Below, in pieces: positions 1 to 11,775 of a stretch of 64,000 nt of DNA. How positions within the stretch are numbered: the first letter of the stretch is position 1; every line of letters starts with the position of its first letter. This DNA is from Trichopria drosophilae (Eukaryota; Arthropoda; Insecta; Hymenoptera; Diapriidae). Below the pieces are notes generated by a model. It did no database searches and was not told the origin of the DNA. It saw nothing but the letters and a program-made list of their open reading frames with translations. A program made the position numbers and the translations under genes. The stretch covers positions 133,910,001 through 133,974,000 of the forward strand of contig CM059584.1 of assembly GCA_030407085.1 (NCBI GenBank). The letters run 5' to 3'.

Positions 1-150
1 GAGTTATCTAAAAATCATGATGTGATGGGCCAAATCGAATAGCGGATTCGACCAAAAATTTATAAGATCTACTATTTCTGATTCAAGTGATTGCGAAACA
101 AATTTTTGTGTGGTCTTGTGTAATTAGTGACGTGTCCCAAGAAATATATT
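1..150 (+). repeat. Dispersed repeat unit, copy 1
   Basis: The stretch with 'ataagatctactatttctga' and 'cgaaacaaatttttgtg' is closely matched at 11640-11775 in the same orientation and at 9826-9957 in reverse. Diverged copies lie at 11330-11455 (same orientation) and 11465-11560 (reverse). It is a unit of about 130 bp. The window edge cuts this copy, so its true end is not visible. No coding capacity is apparent. Confidence 0.6.
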
Positions 151-154
151 TTTA

Positions 155-250
155 TGTATTAATAATAATAATAATAACAAACGTTTTTATTGCACAAGAA
201 TAATTGTACAAGGGGCGAGACACAGCACAGTGCTGTTTTTCAGCTTGACC
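155..250 (-). repeat. (AAT)n run, possibly the 3' tail of a non-LTR element
   Basis: A short (AAT)n run at 158-178 abuts, on the - strand, sequence reading 'gtgcaataaaaacg' followed by TTA repeats. An AATAAA-like hexamer followed by a simple repeat resembles the 3' end of a non-LTR retrotransposon. There is no coding sequence to confirm it, so a plain microsatellite is equally possible. Confidence 0.3.
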
Positions 251-1047
251 TAATTCTTATGTAAAAATCCATCTTTGACCAAACTATTCTATTATAAGAA
301 ATTTCTACAATGAGAATTGCAGCCACTAAAAAAATTAGAAATTTCTAATAATTTTAATAAATAATAAAACTAAGAATACAAATATCAAAAAAACGTCCAT
401 CGCGTGGTTAAAGGGTAAATATAAAACTTTTGAAACTAAAATTACGTTATGACTACAACGAAATTTCAGTTTTGCTTCAATTCATACAATATAAGTTGCG
501 ATTTAATTTTTAAATTATATTTTTAATCTGTATATAAATGATTATATAATGGTCAATATGTTTTGATTACTTTAAACATAAACTTTCGTCTTGAGAAATA
601 ATTGAAATAGAGCAATACTGAAGAGAAAACAATTTTCATTAGTTTCTTTTAAATAGCTAATTATGAGGTTCTCAATTCTGACTTTTATGGTTGCTGTAAT
701 AGGTTTCAGTTAACTTACCGATCGATGCACAGTTTCCTGTAATAGAATAGTTTAGTTGCAGTTTGTGTGTAAGACTGATGCTACAGTTTTTAGTTTTCAA
801 TTCAAACTTTTAGTACCTGGATTTTTATATAATACGTAAAAATATATCTTAAGACATCTCGCTAATTATATTATAGTTTTCTGATCAAATTTACATCTTT
901 CATTTATAAACATTCAATGTAATTTTGAGTTAGATGCCTTATTTAATCGGATTCATATATGAGTAATTCCACAGATTCTTTCGTATTTAAGCTCGGTAAA
1001 AGTTAAAAAATATTAATGGCACATCTGTCATATGTTATTTTTACGGA
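251..1047. other. AT-rich intergenic DNA, nothing recognised
   Basis: No open frame of note, tandem array or inverted repeat was seen here. Confidence 0.5.
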
Positions 1048-1196
1048 TGCGGGTCCGAAACCGACAATCGAAAAGCCGGCAGTAAAAAAACCTACACATA
1101 AAAAAATAGAAACTTCGACAAGCGGACAGTCATTGTTTGAAGTATCGGTTTTTTTAACCTGTTGGCTTTTTGATTTGTCGGGTTTTCCACCCGCAC
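1048..1196. repeat. Small inverted repeat (MITE-like)
   Basis: Left arm (about 1048-1092, 'gcgggtccgaaaccgacaa') pairs with right arm (about 1147-1196, 'ttgtcgggttttccacccgc'). The arms are about 45 bp and imperfect, with a 55-bp loop. Open frames on both strands here (68 and 72 codons) are mirror products of the palindrome, not genes. Confidence 0.5.
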
Positions 1197-1234
1197 CAAT
1201 AATTATCACTAACTTCTCTTTTCATTCGGTGTAG

Positions 1235-4000
1235 CTAATTAAAAATATTCTAGTTAGTCAGAGGCTACTACTTTAAAAATGAAAATGCAGAGAATATAGT
1301 AAACATTTTTGTTCGGGTTACTATTTTAGATCTCATATCATTGAAGTAGTATGAATAACCGCAGTGCTTCCCATGTTACTACTTAAGTAACTGTAACTAC
1401 TTATTTTTATCGTGCAAGTTACGAGATTAATCTACATATATTTCATCAGGTAAGACATTAAGTGTGGCTGTTATTATTAAATGTTGTTACATTTTAGTTA
1501 CAACTCCAGAAAAAAACTAATATTTCTTGTATTTTTCAAATAAATCTTGATTTATCAATAACCGGAAACGAATGTAGATACTAAATATAATACATCGATG
1601 GCATTGGAATATAAATTGTACAAAATGAAGTTGACATTTTTTGAAACATAAATGTAATTTATTACTAATAATAAGCTATTTCATTTATGATAAATCATAA
1701 ATCACATAACATGTGTGGCTGCAAACAATTGAATTTCCGTATTAGCAAATTAGACACAGTTCAGGAGTGCAAAGAGTGTTTTCTCATTTAGACATCCTTC
1801 GTTCAATATTATTGTGTGGATTATGTGTATTGTACCTTAATTGTTTTGCTTCTTATGTAAGTTGATTTGTGGAGACGTTTCTCGACTTTCAATTAAAGCT
1901 TTTTATCAATTTACGATCTCACGAACTAATATGCTATGAAATAATTAGTAATCCGCTAATAAACTGATGCTACGACTTTTAGTCACGAGAGACTTTCACT
2001 AGTTTTATGTGACTTAAATTTTGGAATGCTATTTCTTCCTTACATTATATTGTATTTTTATGCGATATTAAATTTGTATAGATACTCTTAAATTCTTCAG
2101 GACAGTATAATGCTATTCTATTTAAAATGTTGCAGTAAAATATAATATCATTGTAGTCTGATAGTATCAATATTGATTATGCTAATCAACACCGAAAATA
2201 ACTACAGTAAAACATGCGTGAATAATAGTTATTTCATTTTTATGCTTTATTTTTAAAAATGAACGGTAATGGCATATATTTGATTTTACTTATTAATCGT
2301 TTATCGTTATTATGTCAACCAAATTAATCACAAAGATTATAGTAAAGTATTCATTTATTTGAATAAAAATTAAACATTTCTAGTTTGTATCAAATTGTTA
2401 CGTAATAAAAAATATAAAAATTTATAAATAATTTTTTCAATTTCACAATGATGATAATGAGACTTGAACCCGGAAAGCTTTTCATTTGTAGTCTCCATTT
2501 TTTGAGGTTGAACGACAAACGTTTGTGCATTATGCATCGAAATGTGCATTTTTCCTTAACATTTAAAAAAAATATTAACATGAGTATCCAAAAAAAAATT
2601 GCCATAGGTTACAAGTAATCTTTGATTCCGCAATCGCTTAAACATTCTGGTAAAATACATACATATGTATAATACTTCGATACATGTAATTCATCGAATG
2701 AAAAATGAAGATGTTCGAATTCGAAAGGTTTGACTTATCTTAGTTAAGCATTTGTGAATTATTCATTACTGGATCGCTTCGACTTGTGCTCCACGCAATT
2801 TTCTTGAATGAAGATGTCCGATTGCATTGGAAAGTATGATCATTGGATATTGACATGCAAGATTATGTAATTACTTAAAATATTTGAATTATTATCGGCT
2901 GTTTCGATTTTAAGGATAATTTATGTGCAGTCATGTATGTATTATTGTATGCAAAAGTGTAAATAAATATACTAAACACTTTCTGTTTGCCATCCAAACA
3001 CTGCAATGTTTATTATGCATTTGAAATAAAATTCGCATTCTTAATCTCTTTCAGTTCATTATAAATCTATACAAATTATTGAGTGGTTTTAATGTCAGAA
3101 AAAATTTTCAGCAATAGTTTTTGTGATCTCACACCATATCATTAAAAACACAATTTTCCAGGCGAAAGATAGACGAAATTAGGCAAGCAAGAATTGATGA
3201 TAACTTTTGAAATATTAAAACTTTATTTCCTCTAATTTACATATTAAATTTTAAAAATTTAATACCCAGAGGTAATTGGATACTTCTATTTCGAATTTAA
3301 GATAAAAAATGAATTTTTGTGGCCACTATCCCATGAGATAGCCATTTTTATTGTTTATCTCTGATATTTTTCTATCTGTAAGAAATACCTTCGGTACACA
3401 TCTAGAAGATATTTCGTCGACAACTTTATCTTATGCGAATTGGTGCTAAGGGACGTATGGAATACATAAATGTAGAATTTAGTATTCATAACTCTCTCAC
3501 GTAATATTAAAACGAAAATATGCCTACAATTTGATATATAACTGTTGTCAGTTTCTACTAATATAAAAATTTTTTATTCATAACAGTAAAAACCTTTGGA
3601 CGTAAAGAAAGTTATATTATTATAAAAATATCAAAATAAATATGATGATCAAGAAATTCATATAAATGAAAGATAATTAAAATAACAATGAATAAATTAC
3701 TAATGCGAAAAGTCGAATAAAATTTGAAAAGAGAAAAAATATTTTTTTTCATGGTTTTTCTTTCAAACTTATCAAATTTGTCACACGTAATTCGTAATAT
3801 ATTAGAGAAAATATGAATTTTATATTCTATTCTAATAAAAAGGTGCAAAGTATTAAAGAAATGTTAGTAACAATACATGAGTATGATATTCACTATCTCA
3901 TATAACAACTAAAATATGTGGTCGTCTACTATGGATAATAGGCCTATTTTTTTTTTTTTATTTATTTTTATTTTATTTCAGGAATACGTTTTCGTAACGA
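1235..4000. other. AT-rich intergenic DNA, no gene seen
   Basis: Only short chance frames occur. A T-run with TTTTA repeats lies at about 3948-3980. A 'ggttcaagtctc'-like B-box occurs on the - strand near 2461-2480, but no tRNA fold was found around it. Confidence 0.5.
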
Positions 4001-4079
4001 GAGCAACATAGAACCACGAGAGTTTCCGAGCGCCTCTAGCGGAGGCTAAGCGACTTTACCACATTTATAATTTCACTTT

Positions 4080-4320
4080 TACTGACAGAGTGAAAATTTC
4101 GAATCTTCTTAAAAGAGTGAAAATAGCGTGCGAAGTACGATTCTTTTTAGAGTCGAATTTCAATAAAGCTACTCTTATTGGAGTGATTTTGTCATTCGCG
4201 TCATTCTTTATAAGAGTGAAATTGTCACTCCAAGAAATTTAGAGAGTAGATTTGTAGATTTCAGTACGTGAAGTACCTGTTTTTTGCACAAAAAAGTCAG
4301 TGTGCGAAGTAATGTTGAAA
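4080..4320 (+). repeat. Dispersed repeat with gagtgaaa motifs
   Basis: Several 'agagtgaaa' motifs occur in both orientations, plus 'gtgcgaagtacgatt'. A related stretch at about 14905-15020 carries the same motifs and 'gtgtgaagtacgatt'. This suggests two copies of an uncharacterised repeat; the similarity is patchy. Confidence 0.35.
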
Positions 4321-4644
4321 GACTATTCTTTCTGTTGCTTGGACCCGCTTTAACTGCCACCAAAGTGTCTTAAGGATGTCCTGAGGATGTTCATAGGGTA
4401 ATGAAACTGAACCCTTTCTACACGTGTATCGTAAAATATTTTATGCCATTCGATGCGTAAAATACTATTTTACACACTTTTGGCATTTTTCGGTCGCATT
4501 TTACGCACTCAAGTGACATAAAATATCGTATGAAACATGTGCGTAAATATTTATTCTGCGAATGTGATTACGACCCTCGCCTTCAGCTCGGGCCGCAACC
4601 TTTCACATTCGGAGAATGAACTTTTACGCACTAGTTTCATAATA

Positions 4645-4849
4645 TCCCAACGGGCACGAAGGACCCAAATGTTGCTAAAAGGTTTTTAGAATGTTCCAGA
4701 AACGTTCCTAAAACGTTTTATGTCTGCAACTTTTACGGAACGTTTTATAAACGTTTCATCCACGTTGCAGACATAAAACGTTTTAGAAACGTTTCTGGAA
4801 CATTCTAAAAACGTTTTAGAAACATTCGGGACTTTCGTGCCCGTTGGGA
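4645..4849. mobile_element. Palindromic MITE, TA target duplication
   Basis: The 205-bp element starts TCCCAACGGGCACGAA and ends with the complement, TTCGTGCCCGTTGGGA. The arms run inward through 'ggaacgttt'/'aaacgtttctggaac' motifs to a short loop near 4745. It is flanked by TA on both sides (4643-4644, 4850-4851), as expected for a Tc1/mariner-type target. It has no coding capacity. The family name is not known to me, and the superfamily is inferred from the TA only. Confidence 0.75.
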
Positions 4850-5660
4850 TACTATTTTGTCCCTCCGGCCGGGCCGTAAAACTCGATTTCTCGGACTAGG
4901 GCGAAACCATCGGCCGCAAGGAGCCTTTTAAACTGCATGTACAATACGCACCTTCAATATCCTTCATATATTATTGAAAACCCTTTATATGACTGATTAA
5001 AAAACCGAGACTAAAAAACCGAAAATTTACGATATGGTTAAGGCAGTTTTAAGACGAAGTTCGAGAATGAGATCACTTAGGATGTTGCATTCTAGGGACC
5101 GACTTCTACACTGTTTACCTCTAGAGAGGAGGAAAGAGACGTAAGAAAATGAAATTTGTTTACTAATTTTTTAAAAATCTGAATTGCTTATAAATTTCTG
5201 TGTAAAGGTTATCGATCTCGACTAATATGATTTTGCATAGAAAAGAAATTATAGTCATATTATATAAATCAATGAGCTACTTTAAATATGGATATGGATT
5301 TCAGGGTTCTCGCCACCTAGCGGTGAGTTGTACTACTACTAGATTAATGTTGTAAAATACGTTGATAAATGCTCAGTGAAACAAAGGAAACAATATTTTA
5401 CAAAAAAAAGGAACTCAAATATTGGTTTATAAAACAAATAATGTTAAAAAAATTATACATATGAATGTTTCTTTAAAATTTTGAAAATTTTCACATTTGG
5501 CCTTACCGTACCAGGCCGGGATATGCTTCTAGGAGTAAGGGATTTGACTCGCTAACATCTTAACTTAGTTTGGCCCTAACTTGGGGCCAAATAAAAAAAA
5601 TAGATTTTTCATCAAAACCTGGCGCTCTATTTTTTGGTCGACGTAGAGTGCATCTTAAGT
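4850..5660. other. Intergenic DNA, no gene seen
   Basis: Mixed sequence with a short GC-richer part (4860-4925) and 'cgccacctagcggtgag' at about 5309. No coding or RNA gene was recognised. Confidence 0.45.
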
Positions 5661-5667
5661 CAAACCA

Positions 5668-6088
5668 GTGTTGTTAACTGCTTCTCGGAGTGAAATTTCA
5701 ATTGACAAAATTTCACTTAAGAGTACAATGCACAGCTTGACCACAGATTTTCATAAAAATTGCACGGATAAAGAAAAGATGTGCCTTGTAGGCGTTTATC
5801 TCGATGTGACGACACGGATGCTGCGGATTCACCACCTGAATTTTATTGCGGTGGCTGCAGCAACAGCAGCCAAAGAGCTTTCACCTTATTCGACACGCCC
5901 CTCGTTCTTTGCTCTCCCAGTGGCAATTCCAACGCTCTATCGTGCAGTTTGCTTCCTCCTCTCGCAATTACATTACCGATCCTCGCAATTTCGTTGCCGA
6001 ATTGCACTTTGGGGGAATCGAAAACAGAGTGCGGCAGTTTCATTATGAAATAAATTTTTTATCGGCCTCCAGCACCAGGACGGCATGA
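5668..6088 (+). other. GC-richer island with open frames, function unknown
   Basis: All three + frames and one - frame stay open for 66-126 codons here. This follows from the raised GC rather than a clear gene. The 126-codon frame (5668-6048) has no recognisable domain. The island contains a short GCAGCAACAGCAGCC run. It could be a promoter, a 5' exon or conserved regulatory DNA. I do not claim a protein. Confidence 0.25.
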
Positions 6089-6252
6089 CGTGTTGCGGCT
6101 GTTACATTTTTAACGCATACTGTTCCAAGAGACTTTTATACGAAATGACAATTTTTATGAATAAAATGGGAAATTACAGCATTATGACTGGTATAACAGA
6201 TTTCTTATTCGAAAGTTATGCTTTATGATGAAAATTTTTACGATTTTTAACG

Positions 6253-6320
6253 TAGGGTGTAGCTAGAGCCTTCAACCGGAAATCGATAGGTACCAGGTTC
6301 AAGTCCCGGTGCATCGAATC
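6253..6320 (+). other. tRNA-like / SINE-head-like fragment
   Basis: 'gggtgtagctagagcc' resembles a tRNA 5' end with A box, and 'ggttcaagtcccggtgcatc' resembles a T arm with B box, at roughly tRNA spacing. The D arm is shortened and no clean anticodon stem is visible. A tRNA-derived SINE remnant or tRNA pseudogene is more likely than a working tRNA. A TIR element starts only about 27 bp further on. Confidence 0.25.
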
Positions 6321-6346
6321 TCTAGAGGTCCCCATTTTTTTTTTAA

Positions 6347-7006
6347 GTAGGGGAAGTCGGGGTATTCTTGGACACATTTTTATTTTGTCCAGAAACTCTA
6401 AAAAAAAATGATTTTTCTCAAAATTTCAAAGCTTGATTTTGTGGTACGATAAAAAACCTTTCATTTGGTACCAGCAATTTGACCTAATTGTTTAAAATTG
6501 TACACTCTGTATCAGCTGGCGCAAAAAACTGGTTTTTGAGATTTTAAAAAATCTCGGGGTATTATTGGACATTCTTGTAAATCGATTAAAAAAATAAAAA
6601 TTATTGCTGGAAAACGTTTATTTGTTAATGAAAACGAAAGAATAATTATATTATAATGAATAAAATAATGTATTCTTAAAATTTCTTTCTCGTTCAGTGT
6701 CCAAATCACAGAAGTGTCCAATAATGCGTCAAAAGCTTATAGTTCCAAGAATATTATAAATATATTTACCTGACTTGGTTCTTTGAAAAATGTTGTCAAA
6801 ATGACCAAAACACTAAGTGAAAAAACACTTTACAAACATCAAAATTTTGTTTTATATGATAGCGAGGTGACAATGCGTCAAAATAAGTCAAGTGCTTAAT
6901 AGAAAATGAGATTATGATAAGACGAGTCGATGCTAGTTGATGGAGACTCCAAGCGTTACAAATGGGAAAAATATCGCGCTGCCCAACAATACCTCGACCT
7001 CCCCTA
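6347..7006. mobile_element. Non-autonomous TIR element, GTAGGGGA family
   Basis: The left end (6347-6371, 'gtaggggaagtcggggtatt') matches the right end in inverse (6982-7006; complement 'gtaggggaggtcgaggtatt'). The interior repeats the terminal motif: 'tcggggtattattggacatt' near 6553, and on the other strand 'gtgtccaataatgcg' near 6713. No transposase frame is present. The terminal design matches the element at 52089-53029. No clear target duplication was found. Confidence 0.65.
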
Positions 7007-8325
7007 CAAAAATTGTTAAAGGATGGTACAAAATTGGAAGACTACTGTCCTGAATGTTTTCAAGCATCTGATTCTAAATCTGACCGCAGAATTTTTTCAA
7101 ATCAAATTAAATCAAAAAGAGGTATTTAAGGCAATTCAACACCATTTGAAACAGGAGTACTGAATGATCCTGAGTGTACCCTGAGTGAAAAATAAACCTG
7201 CTGTGCATATTTAACCTAGAAAGTAGGCAAAAATATTGATTTCTAAGTTAGAATATCTTAAAATTGTGACCTAAGAGATGGATTCTGTAGCATATGGTTT
7301 CAGCGCATCTTCAAAAATCTTCGAAAAAGTAGGGGCAGTTTTCTGGACAAGAAGATCTCATATTTTCAAACGCAAGTTTTTCTTTAAAAGATCAAAATGA
7401 TTTTCTTATTTTTCTCAAGAAAATTAAAAACAAGGTTAGGTAATATTTTCGGTAAATGAAGATTCTTAATTTGATTTAAAATTTTTATAAATAAATTTTT
7501 AAACAATTATTAATTTTTCAAAAAATATGCTAGAACAATAGATATAAGTCTTGTGTTTGTTAAAAATAACTTAGTAAACGACAGAGTTTCTTATCAGGAC
7601 CATCGTACTCGAGTGGCAATAAACGCGATTTACCTCTTTTTACATTTTTGCCCCAGTACTTTTCTCGTACCTTCTTCCGCTCTGGGGGCGTCCAGATTCA
7701 AGCGCTCGCTGTTTCTCTATAAATAATATGTTCGGAGAGAAAGCGGAAGATCACATTTCCAACGATGGCATCTAGTACTCGGATCGAACAAGTCGTCAAT
7801 TTCTGTCGAGAAATTTGTCTTGTGTGCACATTTAAGTGCACGTATAAACAAACAGGTATTTACATTCTTCTGGCTGCTTTAATTGCACTCGTAATTTTTG
7901 GTCTCGTTTGAGTTCAAAATCACACATAAGAAAAAATAGTCAGTACAACGAGAGTAGTTGTTGCTCCAACTAGAAAAAGTAGTAGTTAGACATTCTTGTT
8001 ACTTTTTGGTGCAAGAAGAACTACTTTTCTACTTGGATTTATGTAGTAAACATCATATTTATAATATATTGCTGATTATTGTTAATAACTTAATTATATA
8101 TAATTCTCAATTCGTACGCAACCGACGAATATAAGATAGACATCCAAAACCTGCATTACTGTTTTAGTTCAAGCTGCACGGAGAAAATTGTTGAAACTAC
8201 TAACTAGATAGTACGGTAAGACATAGCCATCGTTTTTATATAATTTTACTATCTAAATAGTTTCTTCGACGAATTATGTATCCAATTCGCATAGTTTTTT
8301 CAAAATAAACATTTAGAGCATTTAC
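7007..8325. other. Intergenic DNA with a small GC-rich island
   Basis: No gene was recognised. 7590-7830 is GC-richer ('ttccgctctgggggcgtcca') and may be regulatory or a repeat edge. 'gcacggagaaaa' at about 8177 resembles the terminal sequence of the MITE at 49556, but its partner end was not found. Confidence 0.4.
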
Positions 8326-9293
8326 TTAATCCATTAAGGACCAAACGGGCACTTTTTCATGGACGTTTTCAACGTCTGCTTGTCATATATTTCCGGGATT
8401 GAAAAAAATTATAGAACACTCGTTTCTGACGTGAAATTTATCGACCATTAAGATTCTGCGATTCAAATTTCAGAAAAATGCAAATCCAAATTTTTGTGTT
8501 GATTATTTGAAAAAAGTCAGGTCTTTTTTACTAAAATTTTATTTGCAGCAAGATTTTCGCATTCAAATCAGACAAAGTGATCTCGGTAAAGTGAACAAAA
8601 ATCGTCCATGAATATTAAACTTCAAAATGTAGGTGCTAACATTTTTTAATTACACGATATCTATATCCAATATGGCGGCTTACTGTTGAAAATAATGATT
8701 CCATAATAAGATTTTCTTCCATAACTTTAAGGTAAAATTACACCCCTGCTAAGAAACTTCATCAACGTTATACATTTAAATTGGAAGACAAATTTTAATT
8801 TCTTTTCAAATTTGATAATCATCTGTATATAAGGACTTTTGGAGCGTCGATCACGAATTTTAGGTTTCCTACATTTAATTTATCAAGTTGAATAATAAAT
8901 TTGTTATAGAGGACGTTGCATGCTTAAGATATCAGATTATGCAAGAAAATCTTCTTTTGGAAAAAAACGAAGTAGTGTCAAGATTTTTACATGATGCCGC
9001 TATATTGGATACAGGTATCGTATAATTAATAATTCTAGTACGTACATTTTGAAGTTTGAGGTCGGTGGACGCTTTTTCCTTCCTTTACTGAGATCTCCTT
9101 ACGCGATTTCAATGCAAAATTCTTACTGGAAATAAAATTTTAGTAAAAAAACCCGATTTTTTGTTTAAATAATCGAACGCAGCGATTTGGATTTTTATTT
9201 TTCTTAAATTTTAATGGCAGATTCGTAAAGTTCGATCAATTTCACATTGAAAGTTGTGTGCAAATTCCGGACTTTCGGGACGGAAAGGGTTAA
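8326..9293. mobile_element. TTAA-flanked foldback element (piggyBac-like MITE)
   Basis: TTAA lies at both borders (8326-8329, 9290-9293). The left interior (8390-8680) pairs with the right interior (9000-9270): 'ctaaaattttatttgcagc' against 'ggaaataaaattttag', and 'ttcaaaatgtaggtgc' against 'gtacattttgaagttt'. The right end reads CCCTTTCCGTCCCG after the TTAA on the - strand, a piggyBac-like start. The arms are diverged and there is no coding capacity. Superfamily assignment rests on TTAA and the CCC start. Confidence 0.6.
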
Positions 9294-9375
9294 ACCGTGA
9301 CCTTTTCCGAGATCATTAATGATGATAAGTATTGAAAGGGAGAGTAGCTTATTTGGAGCATCATTTGACCGTCAA

Positions 9376-10073
9376 AGGAAACTGATACCTTTTTTACCAT
9401 TTTTAAACATTGTGGATTTTACTAAGGTAATTTGCAATATCTCTAATTGAGCAGGCAAGTTTCTGTCATTCGAGGATATTAGTTAGGAAAATGAAAATAA
9501 TATTGCAGTATTGGCATCTTTATTTGCTCGTTATAAGGTATAGATCAATATGTACAGTGAACAAAATATGTCTTGAATTAAGACCAATAACTTCTAAGAT
9601 GTAACAAAAAGAAGCTTTGTTACATTACTATAGATTACCACGTGACAAAATTGTAGTACTAAAAATGAAATATTATTCAGAATTTTGACTTAAATTAATC
9701 TGGTTGAGAATTTTAGATTTAGGTTATTTATACTAAAATGGAACCAAACAAAATTCACACTCACAACATATAACCAATAGCACAATGAAATGTATTATTT
9801 CAAGCGATGAATTATTTTGTTATTACTATGAAAAATTACATAGGACCACACAAAAAATTAGTTTCGAGATTATTTGAATCAGAAATAGTGGATCTTATAG
9901 GTTTTTGGCGACTAAAAACGAATCCGATTTGACCCAACACGTCAGGATTTCAGGACATCTATTTTTCTTATCTAATGTCCTCGATTGACAGAAACTTGCC
10001 TGCTTAATTAGAGATATTGCAAATTACCTTAGTAAAATCCACAATGTTTAAAAATGGTAAAAAAGGTATCAGA
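9376..10073. repeat. Inverted repeat with about 110-bp arms
   Basis: The left arm (9376-9485, containing 'gtggattttactaaggtaat') is nearly the exact complement of the right arm (9965-10073, 'attaccttagtaaaatccac'). The 480-bp interior carries a reverse copy of the 130-bp dispersed unit (9826-9957). It is probably a foldback element. The high arm identity suggests recent origin or conversion. Confidence 0.65.
9826..9957 (-). repeat. Dispersed repeat unit, reverse copy
   Basis: The complement of the unit at 1-150 and 11640-11775; key shared string 'tcagaaatagtggatcttat'. It sits inside the 9376-10073 inverted repeat and also mirrors the copy at 11330-11455. Confidence 0.6.
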
Positions 10074-10112
10074 AAAATAGCCAAAAGTATCCTTTCTGTC
10101 AATTTGAGGTTA

Positions 10113-11318
10113 GGATATATGAAATCATGGTAAACCTTTACAAAACGGGCATCCTCCCAAAAAAAAATTTAAGTACACTATTTCCATGTGATTTTGCCTG
10201 CTGATTACGAATATGATGATAAAAATTCGGGGTCGGACGTACTGAAGTCGCTATCTTGAAAAAACAGCCCAAAAACTGGTATTTTTGTAGTTTTTTGCAT
10301 TTATTTTAAAAACTACTAATCTGATAAAAAAATGGTTTAAACAAAAAATGTAGAGTATAAAATTCTCTACAGAAAAGATACACTACATTTTTTTCGAAAT
10401 ATCAACGATAAGATCGCAAATGAGTGCGGAACGTGCTCAAAATGAGGTTATGGATACTTTCATTATATTATGTATAGCGTTATATAGTGCCATAGTTACA
10501 GGGACACTGAATGCGCACATAGGTTTGATCGTTCCTCACACCTGGATGGTTCTGGGGCGAAGCCCCCCAGTACACAAGCATCTCCTAGGCTCACGCAGTG
10601 GTAATTAGAGAGACACATACTTCACATAGGTTCGATTGTTACAAACACTTATTGGTTGGAGGTTAGGCTAGTATAAAAACAGGGGGTGTGGGGGCGGAGC
10701 CCCCCAGCACGCATGCACGTCTTAGACTCACACAGTGGTAATTACAGGGACACGCACTTCACATGGGTTCATTTTTACAAACATCTGTTGGTTAGAGGTT
10801 ACGAAAATGTGTGAGGTACATGTCCCTGTAATTACCACTGTATGAGCCTAAGACGTGCATGCATGCTGGGGGGCTCCACCCCCCAGACTCCCCGTTATTA
10901 TACTAGCCTAACCTCCAACCAATAAGTGTTTGTAACAATCGAACCCATGTGAAGTACGCGACCCTGTAATTACCAGTGCGTGGGCTTCGGGAATTCGTCG
11001 CTGTTTTACTTGATATCCTTTGCGATTACAAAAAAATGTATTCAACCTTTTTTATACAGAATTTCACGTTCTACATTTTTTGCTGGAAACATTTTTTCGT
11101 CTGAGGCTTAGTTATCAAAATAAATACAAAAAACTAAAAAAATACCCATTTTTTGGCTGTTTTTACAACATAGCGACTTCAATACGTCCGACCCCCAATT
11201 TTTATGATCATATTCGTAATCAGCGGGCAAAAATACATCGAAATAGTGTAGTTAATTTTTTGTTTGCGAGGATGCCCGTTTTGTAAAGATTTACCGAAAT
11301 CCTTTATCCTTTATATGA
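10113..11318. mobile_element. Large nested palindrome (foldback element)
   Basis: The left arm (about 10113-10430) and right arm (about 10985-11318) are complementary over roughly 300 bp: 'ctgattacgaatatgatgat' on the left against 'atgatcatattcgtaatcag' on the right, and 'acaaaacgggcatcctc' against 'gaggatgcccgttttgt'. The centre is a separate GC-rich repeat block. Frames at 10420 and 11020 lie in the arms and are not genes. Confidence 0.75.
10490..10985. repeat. GC-rich tandem and inverted repeat block
   Basis: Units of about 130 bp containing 'ggcggagccccccagcac', 'cagtggtaattacagggaca' and 'ttggttggaggttaggctag' occur about twice in one direction (10490-10810). They are then mirrored (10815-10985, 'tccctgtaattaccactg', 'ctagcctaacctccaacc'). 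The block is far GC-richer than its surroundings and sits exactly in the loop of the larger palindrome. It looks like one element inserted inside another. Confidence 0.65.
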
Positions 11319-11329
11319 AATACGTGACG

Positions 11330-11775
11330 TCAAGGGCCAAATTGGATAACTAATTTATTTTCAGCGACTAAGAATCTATAAGATCCAGTACCTTCGATTA
11401 AACTTATCTCCCCTAAAAAATTGTTTTGCGGTCCAGTGTAATTAATCACTGAAGGTATTTCTCGAAAAAAATAACACAGGACCGCAATTTTTTGTTTACA
11501 AAACTTAAATCAGAAATGCAGGATCTTATAGATTTTTATTCGCTGAAAACGAATTATTTGTCCACGTTAACTCATCGTTTCAGATTTTTAACACATCCTA
11601 ACCTTAAATTACTACAAAGTATATTTTTGAATATTTTGCGGATCAGATAGCTAAAAATCCTGACGTGATAGGCCAAATCGTATAACGGATTTGTTTTCAG
11701 CGGCCAAAAATCTATAAGATCCACTATTTCTGATTCCAGTGATCTCGAAACTAATTTTTTTGCGTTCTTGTGTTA
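11330..11775. repeat. Three further copies of the 130-bp dispersed unit
   Basis: Copies lie at 11330-11455 (+), 11465-11560 (-) and 11640-11775 (+), recognised by 'tataagatcca' and 'gcggccaaaaatctataaga'. The first two face each other. A 108-codon frame on the - strand (11651-11977) overlaps the last copy and is not considered a gene. Confidence 0.55.

Noticed and set aside
1003..1234. Overlapping 68- and 72-codon frames on both strands
   Set aside because: They mirror each other across an inverted repeat and have no domain; a by-product of the palindrome.
2458..2485. tRNA gene suggested by a B-box on the - strand
   Set aside because: No matching A box, acceptor stem or anticodon arm could be found around it.
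5668..6048. 126-codon frame as a protein-coding gene
   Set aside because: All frames are open in this GC-richer patch, and no family motif or splice context supports any of them.
10420..11286. Frames at 10420-10608 and 11020-11286 as genes
   Set aside because: Both lie in arms or centre of the nested palindrome.
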